This document shows, piece by piece, positions 8,531 through 17,665 of a stretch of 64,000 nt of DNA. Every line of letters starts with the position of its first letter. Positions within the stretch are counted from its first letter, which is position 1. Below the pieces are notes generated by a model. It saw only the letters and a list, made by a program, of their open reading frames with translations, did not search any database and was not told the origin of the DNA. The stretch is from positions 170,957-234,956 of the forward strand of contig CBDAOL010000007.1 in the NCBI GenBank assembly GCA_965198045.1, read 5' to 3'. Source of the stretch: CBDDEC01 sp965198045. GTDB lineage: Bacteria; Chloroflexota; Dehalococcoidia; UBA2979. The translations under genes and the position numbers were made by a program.

Positions 8531-10096
8531 TTGCGCTTGACACTGGCCGACGGGACCGCTGCACCTGTGTTTGAGGGCGCTCGCAGCGTCGAGCCGGCGC
8601 TCGACGAGCCCGGCTACAACCTCGCGTCCCAGATTTTCCGCGACGAGCGCCCCCGCAGCAGGCGTCGACCTGCCAGCGAGAACGTCAGTGCACGCTACAA
8701 CCTCGCCGCCCGTATCTACGGCAACGGTGAAGCGGTAGCCGCCGCAGTCCGGACGCCCGCCGAGGTCTTCGAAGCTCCTCCGGTTGTTCCGACCGTGGTG
8801 GCCGTGCCCGAGCCTCCGCGTAGCTGGCGTCTGCCGAGGACGTTCGAGGCGCTCGAGTTCGGACCGTTCCGCTGGTACATGGGCGCGATGATCTGGTGGA
8901 ACGCGGCAATGAGCATGCAGATGCTCGTCCGCGGCTACCTCGCCTTCAACCTCACTGGCGACTTCCGCGCGCTCGGCCTGGTCAGCATCGGCTCCGCGTT
9001 GCCGATGCTCGTGCTCTCCCCTGTGGGCGGCGTGATTTCCGACCGCACCTCCCGGCGCGCGGTCCTGCAGCTCGGACAGATCTCAAGTCTCGTCATCAGC
9101 ATCGTCATGGCACTGCTGCTCTTCTCAGGCCAGCTCGAGTTCTGGCACCTGGTCGGTGCCTCAGTGGCGCAGGGCATGATGATGTCGCTGGTCATGCCCT
9201 CGCGCGAGACGTTCCTGCCAGAGGTGGTGGGCATTGGGCGGCTGATGAACGCCATCCCACTTCAAGATGCGGGGATGAACATGACGCAGCTGCTCGCGCC
9301 CGCCGTCGCCGGCTTCATGATCGACTGGATCGGCGCTGGCTCGGTCTACAGCGTCATGGCTGCAATGTACGCATTGTCGGTGATCGCGCTCTTCGGCGTG
9401 CGCTCGATGTCGCCCGGGGAACTCGAGACCTCGCGCAGCGCGCTGGGGCGCGCCGGACCCGCCCTGGTGAGGAGCGCTGGTCGTACTAACCGCGGCAGCG
9501 CGTTCTCCGAGATCGGCGCGGGACTACGCTACATCGTTCGCGACCGCACGATCCTCGCGATCGTGTCGCTTTCGTTCCTTACCTCGGTGCTGGCGATGCC
9601 GATCCGCATGCTGCTCCCCGGCTACGTCGGCGCAGTCTTCGGCGACTCCGGTTCGACGCTCGGATTGCTGCAAAGCTCGATGGCGATCGGCGCCCTCGTT
9701 GGCGCGCTGGGACTGGCCACGATGCGCATGCGACGTTACCGAGGGCTACTCTTCGCCGGGAGCGCGGTGCTCATGGGCGTCGCGATGATGGCGTTCTCGA
9801 CGAGCAGTCTCTTCGTCGCCGGCGCGATAGGGCTGTTCGTGATCGGCGCAGGGTCTTCGGGCCGCCAGTCGACGAGCCGGATCCTGGTCCAGGAGTACGT
9901 CGAGGATGAGTACCGGGGCCGGGTCATGGCGGTCTACATGATGCAGTTCAGCCTCATGTCCGTGGGCGTGTTATTCGTCAGCATAATGATGCAGGCGATC
10001 GGCGCCCAGCTCACGATCGCGGCGCTCGGTGCGCTCCTGGTCGTTGCCACCGGGCTTTTCGTTGTTCTCGTGCCGCGTCTGCGATCACTCGCCTAG
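8531..10096 (+). CDS. MFS transporter, DHA3/EntS-like, with an unusual repeated N-terminal tail
   Basis: 521 residues from TTG 8531, with GTGAGGG just upstream. About 115 hydrophilic residues come first and contain two similar motifs, GYNLASQIFRDE and RYNLAARIYGNG. They are followed by roughly twelve membrane helices. The loop after helix 2 reads GGVISDRTSRR (MFS motif A), and EYRGRVMAVYMMQFSLMSVG is typical of MFS_3 (EntS/drug-antiporter-like) proteins. Likely role is efflux of a small molecule across the cytoplasmic membrane; substrate unknown. Internal ATGs after residue 100 could give a tail-less form. It follows the cyclase pair by about 70 bp and may be read with it. Confidence 0.8.
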   Translation: MRLTLADGTAAPVFEGARSVEPALDEPGYNLASQIFRDERPRSRRRPASENVSARYNLAARIYGNGEAVAAAVRTPAEVFEAPPVVPTVVAVPEPPRSWRLPRTFEALEFGPFRWYMGAMIWWNAAMSMQMLVRGYLAFNLTGDFRALGLVSIGSALPMLVLSPVGGVISDRTSRRAVLQLGQISSLVISIVMALLLFSGQLEFWHLVGASVAQGMMMSLVMPSRETFLPEVVGIGRLMNAIPLQDAGMNMTQLLAPAVAGFMIDWIGAGSVYSVMAAMYALSVIALFGVRSMSPGELETSRSALGRAGPALVRSAGRTNRGSAFSEIGAGLRYIVRDRTILAIVSLSFLTSVLAMPIRMLLPGYVGAVFGDSGSTLGLLQSSMAIGALVGALGLATMRMRRYRGLLFAGSAVLMGVAMMAFSTSSLFVAGAIGLFVIGAGSSGRQSTSRILVQEYVEDEYRGRVMAVYMMQFSLMSVGVLFVSIMMQAIGAQLTIAALGALLVVATGLFVVLVPRLRSLA

Positions 10097-10154
10097 TTCT
10101 AGAACTGACGGAGCTTGTTTACAGTCAGCGTCTCCCCAGATGTGAGGAGCAGCG

Positions 10155-10255
10155 ATGACTGAGCAGATGCAGCGCCGCGTGGTGGCGCCGGCGGTCACGT
10201 TCGGCGGCGACGTCGTTTGCGAACGCCGGGCGCTAATTTCTCTCGGAAAGAAACG
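10155..10255 (+). pseudogene. Orphan gene start after the MFS gene
   Basis: GTGAGGAGCAGCG precedes an ATG, an excellent start signal, followed by MTEQMQRRVVAPAVTFGGDV. Protein-like sequence ends near 10250, just before a VOC fragment on the other strand. I infer the 5' end of a gene whose body has been lost. Family not recognised. Confidence 0.3.
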
Positions 10256-10299
10256 TCCTTGCTCGCGCTTCTACTCGCCTCTCGCGGGATCCGCCTCAC

Positions 10300-10424
10300 C
10301 GCGCCCCAGGCGTCGCGCAAAGCTCAACTCATGCCCGTCCGGGTCGCGCAGGTGGAAGTAACGCTCGCCCCAGGACGCATCGCGCGGCGCGAAGAGCGGG
10401 CGAAGCCCCGGTCCGGTCGCACGC
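10300..10424 (-). pseudogene. C-terminal fragment of a VOC/glyoxalase protein
   Basis: Minus-strand residues GLRPLFAPRDASWGERYFHL and DPDGHELSFARRLG match the end of the intact VOC gene at 20720-21142 almost exactly, with strong nucleotide similarity too. Nothing of the N-terminal half is present. Relic of a duplicated copy. Confidence 0.6.
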
Positions 10425-10447
10425 GCTCGGACGAGACGGTGGAGCTG

Positions 10448-10882
10448 ATGCCGTCTGATGCGGAGCAACGCGGATGGACGAGAACGAGCGCATGGGCGTT
10501 CTCGGCGTGGTTGGTCGGCGGGCTCGCGCTACTTGGCGTCGCGGTGATGCGGGCCGAGCTTGGTTGTGAGGCTGGAGACGACGAGTGCGCCTGGCGCAAT
10601 CTGGAAATCTTCGCGGTCGCCGCTCCCATCGCGTTCCTCTGGCTGATTGGGCTCCTCGGGTTCATCGTGCAGATTCCCGCGCTGCGGCCTTGGATGGGGC
10701 TCGGACTCGGGCTCTTGCTGATTGGCGCTGGCGTAGCATGGGAGCTGAGTTCACGCCGCTTCGCCATTCACGTTTTCTTGGGTGCTGGGCTGATGCTCAT
10801 TGGCCTGGGAGTGACAGCCTTGGCCTGGCGCTCGACGAAGCGTCAGAGGGCTAGTAGTCCTCCTCGCCGGAGCGAAAACTGA
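10448..10882 (+). CDS. Small four-helix membrane protein of unknown function
   Basis: 144 residues from ATG 10448. Four hydrophobic segments are visible: WAFSAWLVGGLALLGVAVM, an AVAAPIAFLWLIGLLGFIV helix, a GLGLGLLLIGAGVAW helix and a VFLGAGLMLIGLGVTALAW helix. A Cys-containing loop (GCEAGDDECAW) between the first two may be extracytoplasmic. The tail is basic. The frame is open further upstream, but that part overlaps the VOC relic, so I chose the first ATG before the hydrophobic part. No family recognised. Confidence 0.5.
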   Translation: MPSDAEQRGWTRTSAWAFSAWLVGGLALLGVAVMRAELGCEAGDDECAWRNLEIFAVAAPIAFLWLIGLLGFIVQIPALRPWMGLGLGLLLIGAGVAWELSSRRFAIHVFLGAGLMLIGLGVTALAWRSTKRQRASSPPRRSEN

Positions 10883-10936
10883 TGTCGATGACGATACCAG
10901 CCCCTCCCAGCTCGCGTTGTCATCATGTTCGCGCTA

Positions 10937-11328
10937 TCAGCCGGTGTAGCCCCGGCGCTTCCATGTCTTCCACAGGTATTCGCAGTTCAAGCACTTCGTT
11001 GTCGTGGTGTCGGGCCCGCGCGAGACCAACTTGGGGCGACAGGACCCGCAGTAGGGGCCATCGCATGACCGGCACACACCCCAAGGAGGCGCCGGAGAAA
11101 TCGACCCGGACGCCTACCACAGACCACGCAGACGCCAGCTTCACGGGCCACGGCGGAGCGTCGCAGCCCCTCCGCACGAGCCGCATCGCGGGTCGAGCGT
11201 TCCTGTTCACGAGCGCGGCGCACTTGTTCACGAGCGCGCCGCGCTAACGGCTTGAACGGCTCACCACACGACCGGCAGCTAGCCCGGTTGTCGCCGTTCT
11301 CCGTGGAGCATTGTGGGCAGACCAGCAT
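10937..11328 (-). pseudogene. Multi-zinc-ribbon protein with an internal frameshift
   Basis: From ATG 11328 the frame reads MLVCPQCSTENGD, CRSCGEPF, an Arg/Glu-rich helix, then GVCVVCGRRPG. After about 11095 the zinc-ribbon sequence continues in another frame as VCRSCDGPYCGSCRPK and KCLNCEYLWKTWKRRGYTG, followed by TGA. Taken together the product would hold at least four CxxC knuckle pairs around a charged helix. One single-base shift between about 11085 and 11110 would explain it. Function unknown. Confidence 0.5.
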
Positions 11329-11329
11329 T

Positions 11330-12006
11330 GTGGGCCGATGTTGCCTGAGAGGCTTCAAGACGCTGCGGGCACAGCCCGCACACGCGAGCGGCTTTTGCGA
11401 CCCCCTGAGCCGCGTCGTCGAGCCTCGCTGGCCGAGTGCTTTGCCCTGTGACTGGGGGCACCAAGTTTGAAATCATCTTCGACGCTATTTCCAGTCCTCA
11501 CGGACCCGACTTCAATCGGAGGGCGCGGGTCAGGTTCACCGCGCCGCGAGGCCCATCTCCTGGAGTTGCACGAGGGCGCCCTCGAAGGTCGGCCCGATAG
11601 CGCGACCTCATGGCTGGTCAAGTTCGTCACAACCGACAACACCGCGCAGTCGGGGACGCAATACTGCGTACGCCATCTGCGCGCTCGTGAGTCCATGAGC
11701 CTCGGTAGGGCTCCGGTGTGACGATGCGGCTAGCTGGAGGTTGACATAGGAATCACGTGCATTATGTTTGTGAACCTCGCGGAGGCTCACCGGCAGGTCC
11801 AAGCGGCCCCCCGTAACGAGCAACGTGGGGTCAGTGCTGGCCCACCGCGATGACCTTCCCTCTGTGCGCGTGGCGGCAGCACATCAGAACCGCGACGGAC
11901 GCCCGTCGCGGTTCTGCACGCTCTGGCCGCCACTTGAGGCCTAACTGACCCGTGACTGCGGGTCGCGGCCGCCAACGAGTCAGCCATCGACGCTGGGCAA
12001 TTCGAG
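11330..12006. other. Region without recognisable genes
   Basis: Short open frames on both strands lack start signals and protein character. The only clear structure is the hairpin at 11886-11915. Confidence 0.45.
11886..11915. other. Perfect 13-bp hairpin
   Basis: AGAACCGCGACGG and CCGTCGCGGTTCT flank the loop ACGC with no mismatch. There is no T-tract on either side, so it is not a classical intrinsic terminator. It could stop transcription in a Rho-dependent way or mark a lost gene end. Confidence 0.5.
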
Positions 12007-12135
12007 GTGAAGGACGAACAGCTCTACTTCCACGAGCGGGGCGCTATCAGCGACGTGGAGCGGCTGATGACCGTGCGCAGCCTGTTCGAGGTGGCTCTGG
12101 CGCAGTTACAGGAGATGGGCGTCGCGTCACGGTGA
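12007..12135 (+). CDS. Small hypothetical protein or gene fragment
   Basis: A 42-residue frame (VKDEQLYFHERGAISD, then VERLMTVRSLFEVALAQLQEM) has a balanced, amphipathic composition unlike the noise around it. The same frame is open back to about 11956. It may be a genuine small protein or the 3' remnant of a longer one. No family recognised. Confidence 0.3.
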   Translation: MKDEQLYFHERGAISDVERLMTVRSLFEVALAQLQEMGVASR

Positions 12136-12362
12136 CCTCGCTCACCCCACCGCGGGCCAATTCGCTAGGCTTGACGGTGCCAGGGCTAATGGACGACTGG
12201 CGACACACGCACTGCGAGATACACCACTAGGTCAGGGGCACCGAGTCGTTCCCCAACCCCGCTTGACGCCAGCGCGTTAGACGGGGTTGCGGACCGGGAT
12301 AGGCGGGCAGCGACACCATCTCAGACCAAGTCCATACGGTGGGCGGCGTACAACTTCAGGTG

Positions 12363-12560
12363 ATGGACGAAAAAGCGACTCAGCGTCTGGCGCAAATCCA
12401 CACGGAGGCCTTCGAGCGGTACCTCGTGGTGGAGCGCGCGTTGCGCATCGCCGAAGCCTCAGGCCATGAGGCGCATCAGCTGCGAGCTAAGCGCGACCGG
12501 CTACGGGAGCGGGCGGCGGGGTACGCGCTAGTCCTCGTGCAGAACTCCAGACGCCACTAA
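12363..12560 (+). CDS. Small helical protein, member of a two-copy family in this window
   Basis: 65 residues starting MDEKATQRLAQIHTEAFERY. It shares HxEAF.RYLV.ERALRIA with a second copy at 18950. The sequence is strongly helical and continues with a charged segment (HQLRAKRDRLRERAAGYALV) that could form a coiled coil. Repetition of the motif at two loci argues that it is a real gene family rather than chance. Function unknown. Confidence 0.5.
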   Translation: MDEKATQRLAQIHTEAFERYLVVERALRIAEASGHEAHQLRAKRDRLRERAAGYALVLVQNSRRH

Positions 12561-12705
12561 GTTCGCGCTCTGGGGCACCTGGATTCATAGCGCCGCTTCC
12601 TTCCTCGTGGAGGGCGGCATCTAGCAGAACATACGTGACGGGGCGGGCGTCTGAAAAACCAACCTCTTGGCAGGCCGCCAGGCCTCTTCGAGATGACTAA
12701 ACCAC
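12561..12705. other. Short non-coding stretch
   Basis: No start signals or conserved sequence seen. Confidence 0.4.
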
Positions 12706-12823
12706 AATCGCGGCGCTCGATGGCACCGACTCCGGCGGACGCGACTTGCGCGTCAACGAGGCGAGGCCCAGACGCGAAGGTGGTGGTGGTGGATACGGCG
12801 GCGGTGGCGGCTATCGCCGCTAG
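12706..12823 (+). pseudogene. C-terminal tail of a glycine-rich RNA-binding (RRM) protein
   Basis: IAALDGTDSGGRDLRVNEAR followed by PRREGGGGGYGGGGGYRR and TAG matches the last strand of an RRM domain (aLng...GR.l.VneArpr) and its Gly-rich tail. The RNP motifs upstream are absent. Fragment of a bacterial RNA-binding protein of the cold-responsive type. Confidence 0.6.
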
Positions 12824-12891
12824 TCGCTCGCGCGCCAGAATGGACCGCTGAAAGAGATCGGGGCCTCGCGGCCGAGTGTGGTCCTTGAGCA

Positions 12892-12924
12892 GAGCCCGCC
12901 TTCGGCCGGGCTCCCTTCTTTGCT
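12892..12924 (+). terminator. Probable intrinsic terminator
   Basis: GAGCCCG, an eight-base loop (CCTTCGGC), then CGGGCTC, followed by CCTTCTTTG. The T-tract is weak but the stem is strong and the position, after the RRM tail and before a CaiB gene, is suitable. Confidence 0.5.
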
Positions 12925-13106
12925 GGCCTCTGGCAGTTACGGAGGTGAGGCCGACTGAACCGTCTCACGCTCAAGACCAGCACGGCGGCCGTCATCCCGC
13001 GGTCGGGTCGCGCAATGTTGATGCGATGCGCAGCCCCAGTCACGAACGTGTTGTCGAACATCTCCCAGCTTGTCCATAATCAGTGCAGCAAGAGGGAGGA
13101 TCTGCC

Positions 13107-14363
13107 GTGCCAGAACCACTTGAAGGCATCAAAGTCGTGGAAGTGGCCCGGGCGCTCCAGGGACCGGTCGCCGGGCAGTACCTCGCGGACATGGGCGCGG
13201 GCGTGATCAAGGTCGAGCCGGCGCTCGGTGACCCGAATCGTCGCTTCCGCATCGTGGGCGCGGAGGACCCCGAGAGCGGATTCGGCACCCAGTTCGTGAG
13301 CGCGAATCGGGGGAAACGCTCACTCTGGCTGGACCTGCGCGACGAGGCATCGCTGGAGGTCGTGCGCCAGCTCGTCGATCGCGCCGACGTCTTCCTCAGC
13401 AACTACCTGGAGCCCTCGCTCATCGCGATGGGCCTCGGCTACGAACCGTTGCGCGCACGGAACGAGGAGCTCGTGTACGCGCTAGTCAACGGCTACGGTC
13501 CGGTCGGCCCCGACGCCGCGAAGCGCATGCTCGACGGCGCCGCCGCCGCCCGCGGCGGGCTCTACAGCGTCACCGGGCCACGCGACGGTGCCCCAATGAT
13601 GCCCGGCTCTACGATCGCCGACCTTGCGGGCGCGATGCAGCTCGCCCTCGGCATCACGACCGCGCTCGCTGCGCGGGAGCTGCACGGCGGAAGCCAGCGC
13701 GTCGACACGTCGGCGCTCGGTGCGCAGCTGTTTCTGCAGGCGTTCGAGATCGACTCGGTGTCGCTCAGCGGCGACCTACTGACGCGAGCGGGGGCGCATC
13801 ACGCGAACATCCACGGCACGTACGGCCTTTACGAGACCACCGACGGCGCGGTCATGATTGCGTTCCTCTCGGACGAGCCGACGTGGATCGCGTTCTGCGA
13901 GTTCGCCGGCCTCGAGGAGCTGCTGTACGACGAGCGCTTCGACACCGCGGACAAGCGCGGCGGGCGAGCGTCCGATGATCCGCAGGGCGCGAGGGCGAAC
14001 GAGATCCGCCCTTACCTGCAGCGGGCGTTCCGGGCGAAAACCACGGCCCAATGGACGAAGTTCCTCGCCGGCCATCCGCGGCTCGTCTGGGACGTCGTGC
14101 AGGACTACAGGCAGGTTCTCTCCGACGAACAGGCGCTCGCGAACGGCTACTTCATCGAGCAGGAAATCCCGACCTTCGGCAAGCGCCGGCTCGTGGGCAA
14201 CACGGTGCGCGTCAACGGCGAGATGGCGCCGCAGAAGCCTGCGCCGCCATCGCTGGGGCAACACAACGAAGAGATCCTGTCCTCGCTCGGGTACGATCCG
14301 GCCGCGATCGACGAAATCACCGCCGCCGCTCGTGCCGCGGCGGTGCGGCGGCTGAGCGGCTGA
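13107..14363 (+). CDS. CaiB/BaiF family CoA-transferase (type III)
   Basis: 418 residues. I chose GTG 13107 because GGGAGGATCTGCC stands before it and the family N-terminus (LEGIKVVEVARALQGPVAGQ) follows. The CoA-binding region (ADMGAGVIKVEP, NRGKRSLWLDL) and the small domain are complete. Length is normal for the family (about 400). Such enzymes move CoA between organic acids, often for steroid, carnitine or aromatic acid catabolism. In place of the usual Asp nucleophile segment GLGYE.L...NP.LVY one sees GLGYEPLRARNEELVY, and the exact catalytic Asp cannot be fixed without alignment. Substrate unknown. Confidence 0.85.
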   Translation: MPEPLEGIKVVEVARALQGPVAGQYLADMGAGVIKVEPALGDPNRRFRIVGAEDPESGFGTQFVSANRGKRSLWLDLRDEASLEVVRQLVDRADVFLSNYLEPSLIAMGLGYEPLRARNEELVYALVNGYGPVGPDAAKRMLDGAAAARGGLYSVTGPRDGAPMMPGSTIADLAGAMQLALGITTALAARELHGGSQRVDTSALGAQLFLQAFEIDSVSLSGDLLTRAGAHHANIHGTYGLYETTDGAVMIAFLSDEPTWIAFCEFAGLEELLYDERFDTADKRGGRASDDPQGARANEIRPYLQRAFRAKTTAQWTKFLAGHPRLVWDVVQDYRQVLSDEQALANGYFIEQEIPTFGKRRLVGNTVRVNGEMAPQKPAPPSLGQHNEEILSSLGYDPAAIDEITAAARAAAVRRLSG

Positions 14364-14416
14364 CGAGCTGAGCAGCTGACTCGGACATCCACGGCTGGAC
14401 GGGCATGATGCCTTCG

Positions 14417-14633
14417 ACGAACCGGCTCTCACCTCGAGCAATACGAGAGCTACTACGCAAGCGAGTCCACCGGAGTCCTCGGCGAGCGCGTCCGCGACGA
14501 CCGTCTGCAGACCGACACTGCCGCCAATGATGGCGTAAAGAGCGATCTCTGCTGCGCCTGACTCGGTGCGTCGCGCCACCGCGGCAGCCGCGAAGATTGC
14601 GACCAGCGCGCCGACAATAAGGACAAGGTTCAT
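14417..14633 (-). CDS. Possible small membrane protein
   Basis: MNLVLIVGALVAIFAAAAVA is a good membrane helix and a second hydrophobic stretch (EIALYAIIGGSVGLQTVVAD) follows. GGAGGT lies right against the ATG, which is too close for an efficient site. The frame stays open into the antisense of the CaiB gene, so the true end is unclear and a frameshift is likely. Confidence 0.35.
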
Positions 14634-14931
14634 ACCTCCGGCCTCCATAGCTCGAGTTTCTCCGGGGCCGCCTGAATCCAGCCTGAAGCCTCTGTCGCAG
14701 CGACTCGCGCCGACATCGACCCGTCCGCCCTGTCACCAACCGCCCAGGATCGATTCTGCGTCGTGACCATCTGCCAAGAACGCCCCTGAAACCGTCTTGG
14801 GGTACTTCGATAGCCATGTCGCGTTTCGTGACGCCGTAGCAACGAAGGCGCGCGCTACCATGCCCTGCGTTATGACCTTCGGGGCGTAAGACGTCGATTC
14901 GCCCCAGTGGCGTTCGACGAAGGAATCGCAA

Positions 14932-16116
14932 ATGGCCAAGGACGCAGAAGCGTCGAGCGGGTACCCGATCCACTTCGGAGTGGATGACCCCGACCTCCAG
15001 TCACGCTGGAAGGCGCTGCTCAGACTTCCGTTGAGCATCCCGGCCCTCATCTTTTCCTCGTTGCTGCTGGGGGGTGCTGCGCTGGCCATCTGGGCCGCCA
15101 TCCTGGTCGGCGGAAAGATCCCCACCTGGCTCTTCGAGTTTCAGATGGCGGCGAATCGGTGGCAGCTTCGCGCCGCCTCCTACCTGTTGTTGCTGACAGA
15201 CCAATATCCGCCATTGGAGGGCGAGCACCCAATCCGCTATGAGGTCCGGTACCCAGAGCGAGTGTCGCGCTGGAAACTGGTGTTCTGGAAGCTCATCACC
15301 TCGATTCCACACTTCTTCGTCATCGGTGTTCTCAGCCTCACGCTCGTTGTCGTCGTACCCATCGCCTGGTTCGCGATCCTCATCAATGCGCGCTTCCCAT
15401 CGTCGCTGCACGACTACGTGTCCAATGTGCTCGGCTGTTGGGCAAGGGTTCAGGGGTACGTCCTCTCTCTCACGGACGACTTCCCACCGTTCTCGCTGAT
15501 GGCCGACGCCCCAGCCGGCGGCCGGACGGCCTATCTCGCTTCATCGACGGTCGGCGTGCTCGCCGTGAGCGCCTTCGTTGGGTTTTTCTCACTCGTCGCG
15601 ATTCTCTCGCCCGGCAACGTGACGGTGGAGGTCACGTACGAGCGCCTCCTGTCCGGCGAGGTCCGGCCCGGCGAGACCCTGGTCCAGCTGGAGTCGAGAG
15701 AGGACACCTTCGAGAGTGTGAAGACGACCGGGACGTTTGAACTGACCGGGGCCGCGGACCCAGCCGACGCGCTGCTTCCCCTGCTCGTTGTGGAGCCCGG
15801 GCACCGTTTCGTTCAGTTCGAACTGGTGATGCAGAACCAGACCTACCTGGAGTTGGAGAGTGACCAATCCAGCTTCGGCCTCGAAGACGCGGCGGGCGAC
15901 ACGCATCGGCCGATCCTTGCCATTATCGGCGGGCGTGTGCATCACGATCAGCACTCCGCGCCGTGGGACCTTGTTGATACCTCCTGGGAGGTCGAACAGG
16001 GCGAGTCCGCGACGGCGCTGATCGTCTTCGAACTGCTGACCGGCATTGATCCTGTGGAGTTCCGCTTCAACATCGGCCATCACGTACACCGGAGCGTCAT
16101 CTATGAGCTTCGATAG
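14932..16116 (+). CDS. DUF4389-type membrane protein with extracytoplasmic C-terminal domain
   Basis: 394 residues with AAGGAATCGCAA before the ATG. Two DUF4389-like halves each hold a long helix pair and end in YLLLLTDQYPP and YVLSLTDDFPPF. A fifth helix (about 205-228) leads to a 165-residue beta-rich C-terminal domain (ETLVQLESREDTFESVKTTG, then PGHRFVQFELVMQNQ) resembling DUF4352-type extracellular domains. Function of the family is unknown; location is the cell envelope. It ends at TAG 16116, where a cyclase tail begins. Confidence 0.75.
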   Translation: MAKDAEASSGYPIHFGVDDPDLQSRWKALLRLPLSIPALIFSSLLLGGAALAIWAAILVGGKIPTWLFEFQMAANRWQLRAASYLLLLTDQYPPLEGEHPIRYEVRYPERVSRWKLVFWKLITSIPHFFVIGVLSLTLVVVVPIAWFAILINARFPSSLHDYVSNVLGCWARVQGYVLSLTDDFPPFSLMADAPAGGRTAYLASSTVGVLAVSAFVGFFSLVAILSPGNVTVEVTYERLLSGEVRPGETLVQLESREDTFESVKTTGTFELTGAADPADALLPLLVVEPGHRFVQFELVMQNQTYLELESDQSSFGLEDAAGDTHRPILAIIGGRVHHDQHSAPWDLVDTSWEVEQGESATALIVFELLTGIDPVEFRFNIGHHVHRSVIYELR

Positions 16117-16339
16117 CACCAAGACCGTCTTTGAACAGGCGAAGGACGACGACCTGTTCGGCCTCAGCGTCACGCTGGCGGCGCGCATCGGGGACTGGGG
16201 CGAGCCGGGACAGGTGCTCGTGTCTGATGTGGTTCGGCAGCTATTGCTCGGCAAGGGCTTCGAGTTCACCTCGGTGGGGGAGGCGGAGCTGAAGGGCCTC
16301 GACGAGCCGGTGTCGTTGTACGAAGTGGCCGAGCGGTGA
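16103..16339 (+). pseudogene. Adenylate cyclase C-terminal tail fragment
   Basis: DDDLFGLSVTLAARIGDWGE, then PGQVLVSDVVRQLLLGKGFE through LKGLDEPVSLYEVAER, reproduces the end of the cyclase at 7137-8459 with high nucleotide similarity. It begins just after the EDDDLFG junction, so only the last quarter of the domain exists. This intact-frame relic identifies the missing base in the 7137 gene. Confidence 0.7.
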
Positions 16340-16456
16340 CAACGAATCTGCGTAGACTCCTGCTCACGTGGGTGGGGGATCTCGATGCGTGAACCTGGGG
16401 ACTCCATCGATGCTCTCGGGGGTCATGAACCGCCCCGGGTTTAGTGGAGACTCGGT

Positions 16457-17348
16457 TCATTGAGTCCCGGCACCTGCCGAGACCAGCTCACGTTCCTGGT
16501 TGCGCTCGTACTCGGCGGGTGGCAGGTAGTCGAGCGCACTATGCAACCGCCGATGGTTATACCAGTCCACCCACTCCAGCGTCGCCAGCTCGAGGTCGTC
16601 GAGTCCGCGCCACGGTCCCCGGCGGTGCACCAACTCCGCCTTGTAGAGCCCGATCACCGACTCCGCCAGCGCGTTGTCATAGGAGTCACCACGACTCCCG
16701 ACCGAGGTCACGGCCCCGGCCTCGGCGAGCCGCTCGGTGTAGCGGATCGAGAGGTACTGCACCCCACGATCGCTATGATGAATCAGCCCGTCGAAGGGTC
16801 CGTTCCGCGCCCATAGCGCCTGCTCAAGGGCATCGAGCGCGAGTTCGGTCCGCAGTGAGCGCGATGCCTGCCAGCCGACGACCGAGCGCGAGTAGACGTC
16901 GATGACGAAGGCGACGTAGACGAAGCCCGACCAGCTGGGCACGTAGGTGAGGTCGGCTACCCAGAGCCGGTTGGGGGCGGGTGCGTGGAAGTCCCGCTCC
17001 ACGAGGTCCGCCGGTCTGGGCGCGCTCTCGCCCGCCACGGTCGTCCGTTTGACCTTCCCACGTACCACCCCAGAGAGACTCAGCTCCCGCATCAGCCGCT
17101 CCACGGTGCAGCGCGCGGACGGGGATGCCCTCGCGGTGCAGCTGGCGCCAGAGCTTGCGCGCACCGTAGACCCCGAACTGTTCGGCGTGGACGTGCTGCA
17201 GCTTCACCTTCAACGCCTCGCCACGCACCCGCCGCGCCGAGAGCGGTCGGCTCCGGGCGGCGTAGTAGCTGGACGGGGCGACCTGCAGTTCCCGGCAGAT
17301 CGGCTCGACCCCGAAGCGTTCGCGGTGGGTCTCGATGAAGCGAGTCAT
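16457..17348 (-). pseudogene. IS3-family transposase OrfB with one frameshift
   Basis: Starts at ATG 17348, overlapping the orfA stop as ATGA, with MTRFIETHRERFGVEPICREL and the HTH_21-type region. Near 17117 an extra base after GGCATCCCCGTC shifts the frame. The integrase core then continues in another frame from ARCTVERLMRELSLSG. DDE residues are visible as the Asp of WVADLTYVPS, the Asp of HHSDRGVQY and the Glu of NALAESVIGLYKAEL. As written the protein is split, so this copy may be immobile unless the base is an error. Confidence 0.85.
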
Positions 17349-17665
17349 TTCGGCAGTCGCGGGTCGAGCTCCCGCGCGAAAAAAGCCGAAGCGGCCTTGA
17401 GGATCTCGTTCGCCCGGCGCAGCTCACGGTTCTCGCGCTCGAGCTCCCGCAGCCGCGTCTGCTCCTCCGTCGTCTGCCCCGGCCGTGCGCCGCCGTCGAC
17501 CTCAGCCCGTCGCACCCACTTCCGTAACGTCTCCGGCGTCATCCCGAACTTCGAGGCGATCGAGCTGATCGTTGCCCACTGCGACGAGTGGTCCCGCTCG
17601 TGCTCGAACACCATCCGGACCGCCCGCTCGCGGATCTCCGCTGGGTATCTGCCTGGTCGTGTCAT
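17345..17665 (-). CDS. IS3-family transposase OrfA
   Basis: 106 residues: HTH (RYPAEIRERAVRMVFEHER, then IASKFGMTPETLRKWVRRAE) followed by a coiled coil (RLRELERENRELRRANEILK). The coding strand holds the slippery heptamer T TTT TTC at 17384-17378 in codons gct ttt ttc. A -1 slip there continues without a stop into the orfB frame, so an OrfAB fusion is expected, as known for IS3 elements. Confidence 0.9.
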   Translation of the reverse strand: MTRPGRYPAEIRERAVRMVFEHERDHSSQWATISSIASKFGMTPETLRKWVRRAEVDGGARPGQTTEEQTRLRELERENRELRRANEILKAASAFFARELDPRLPK

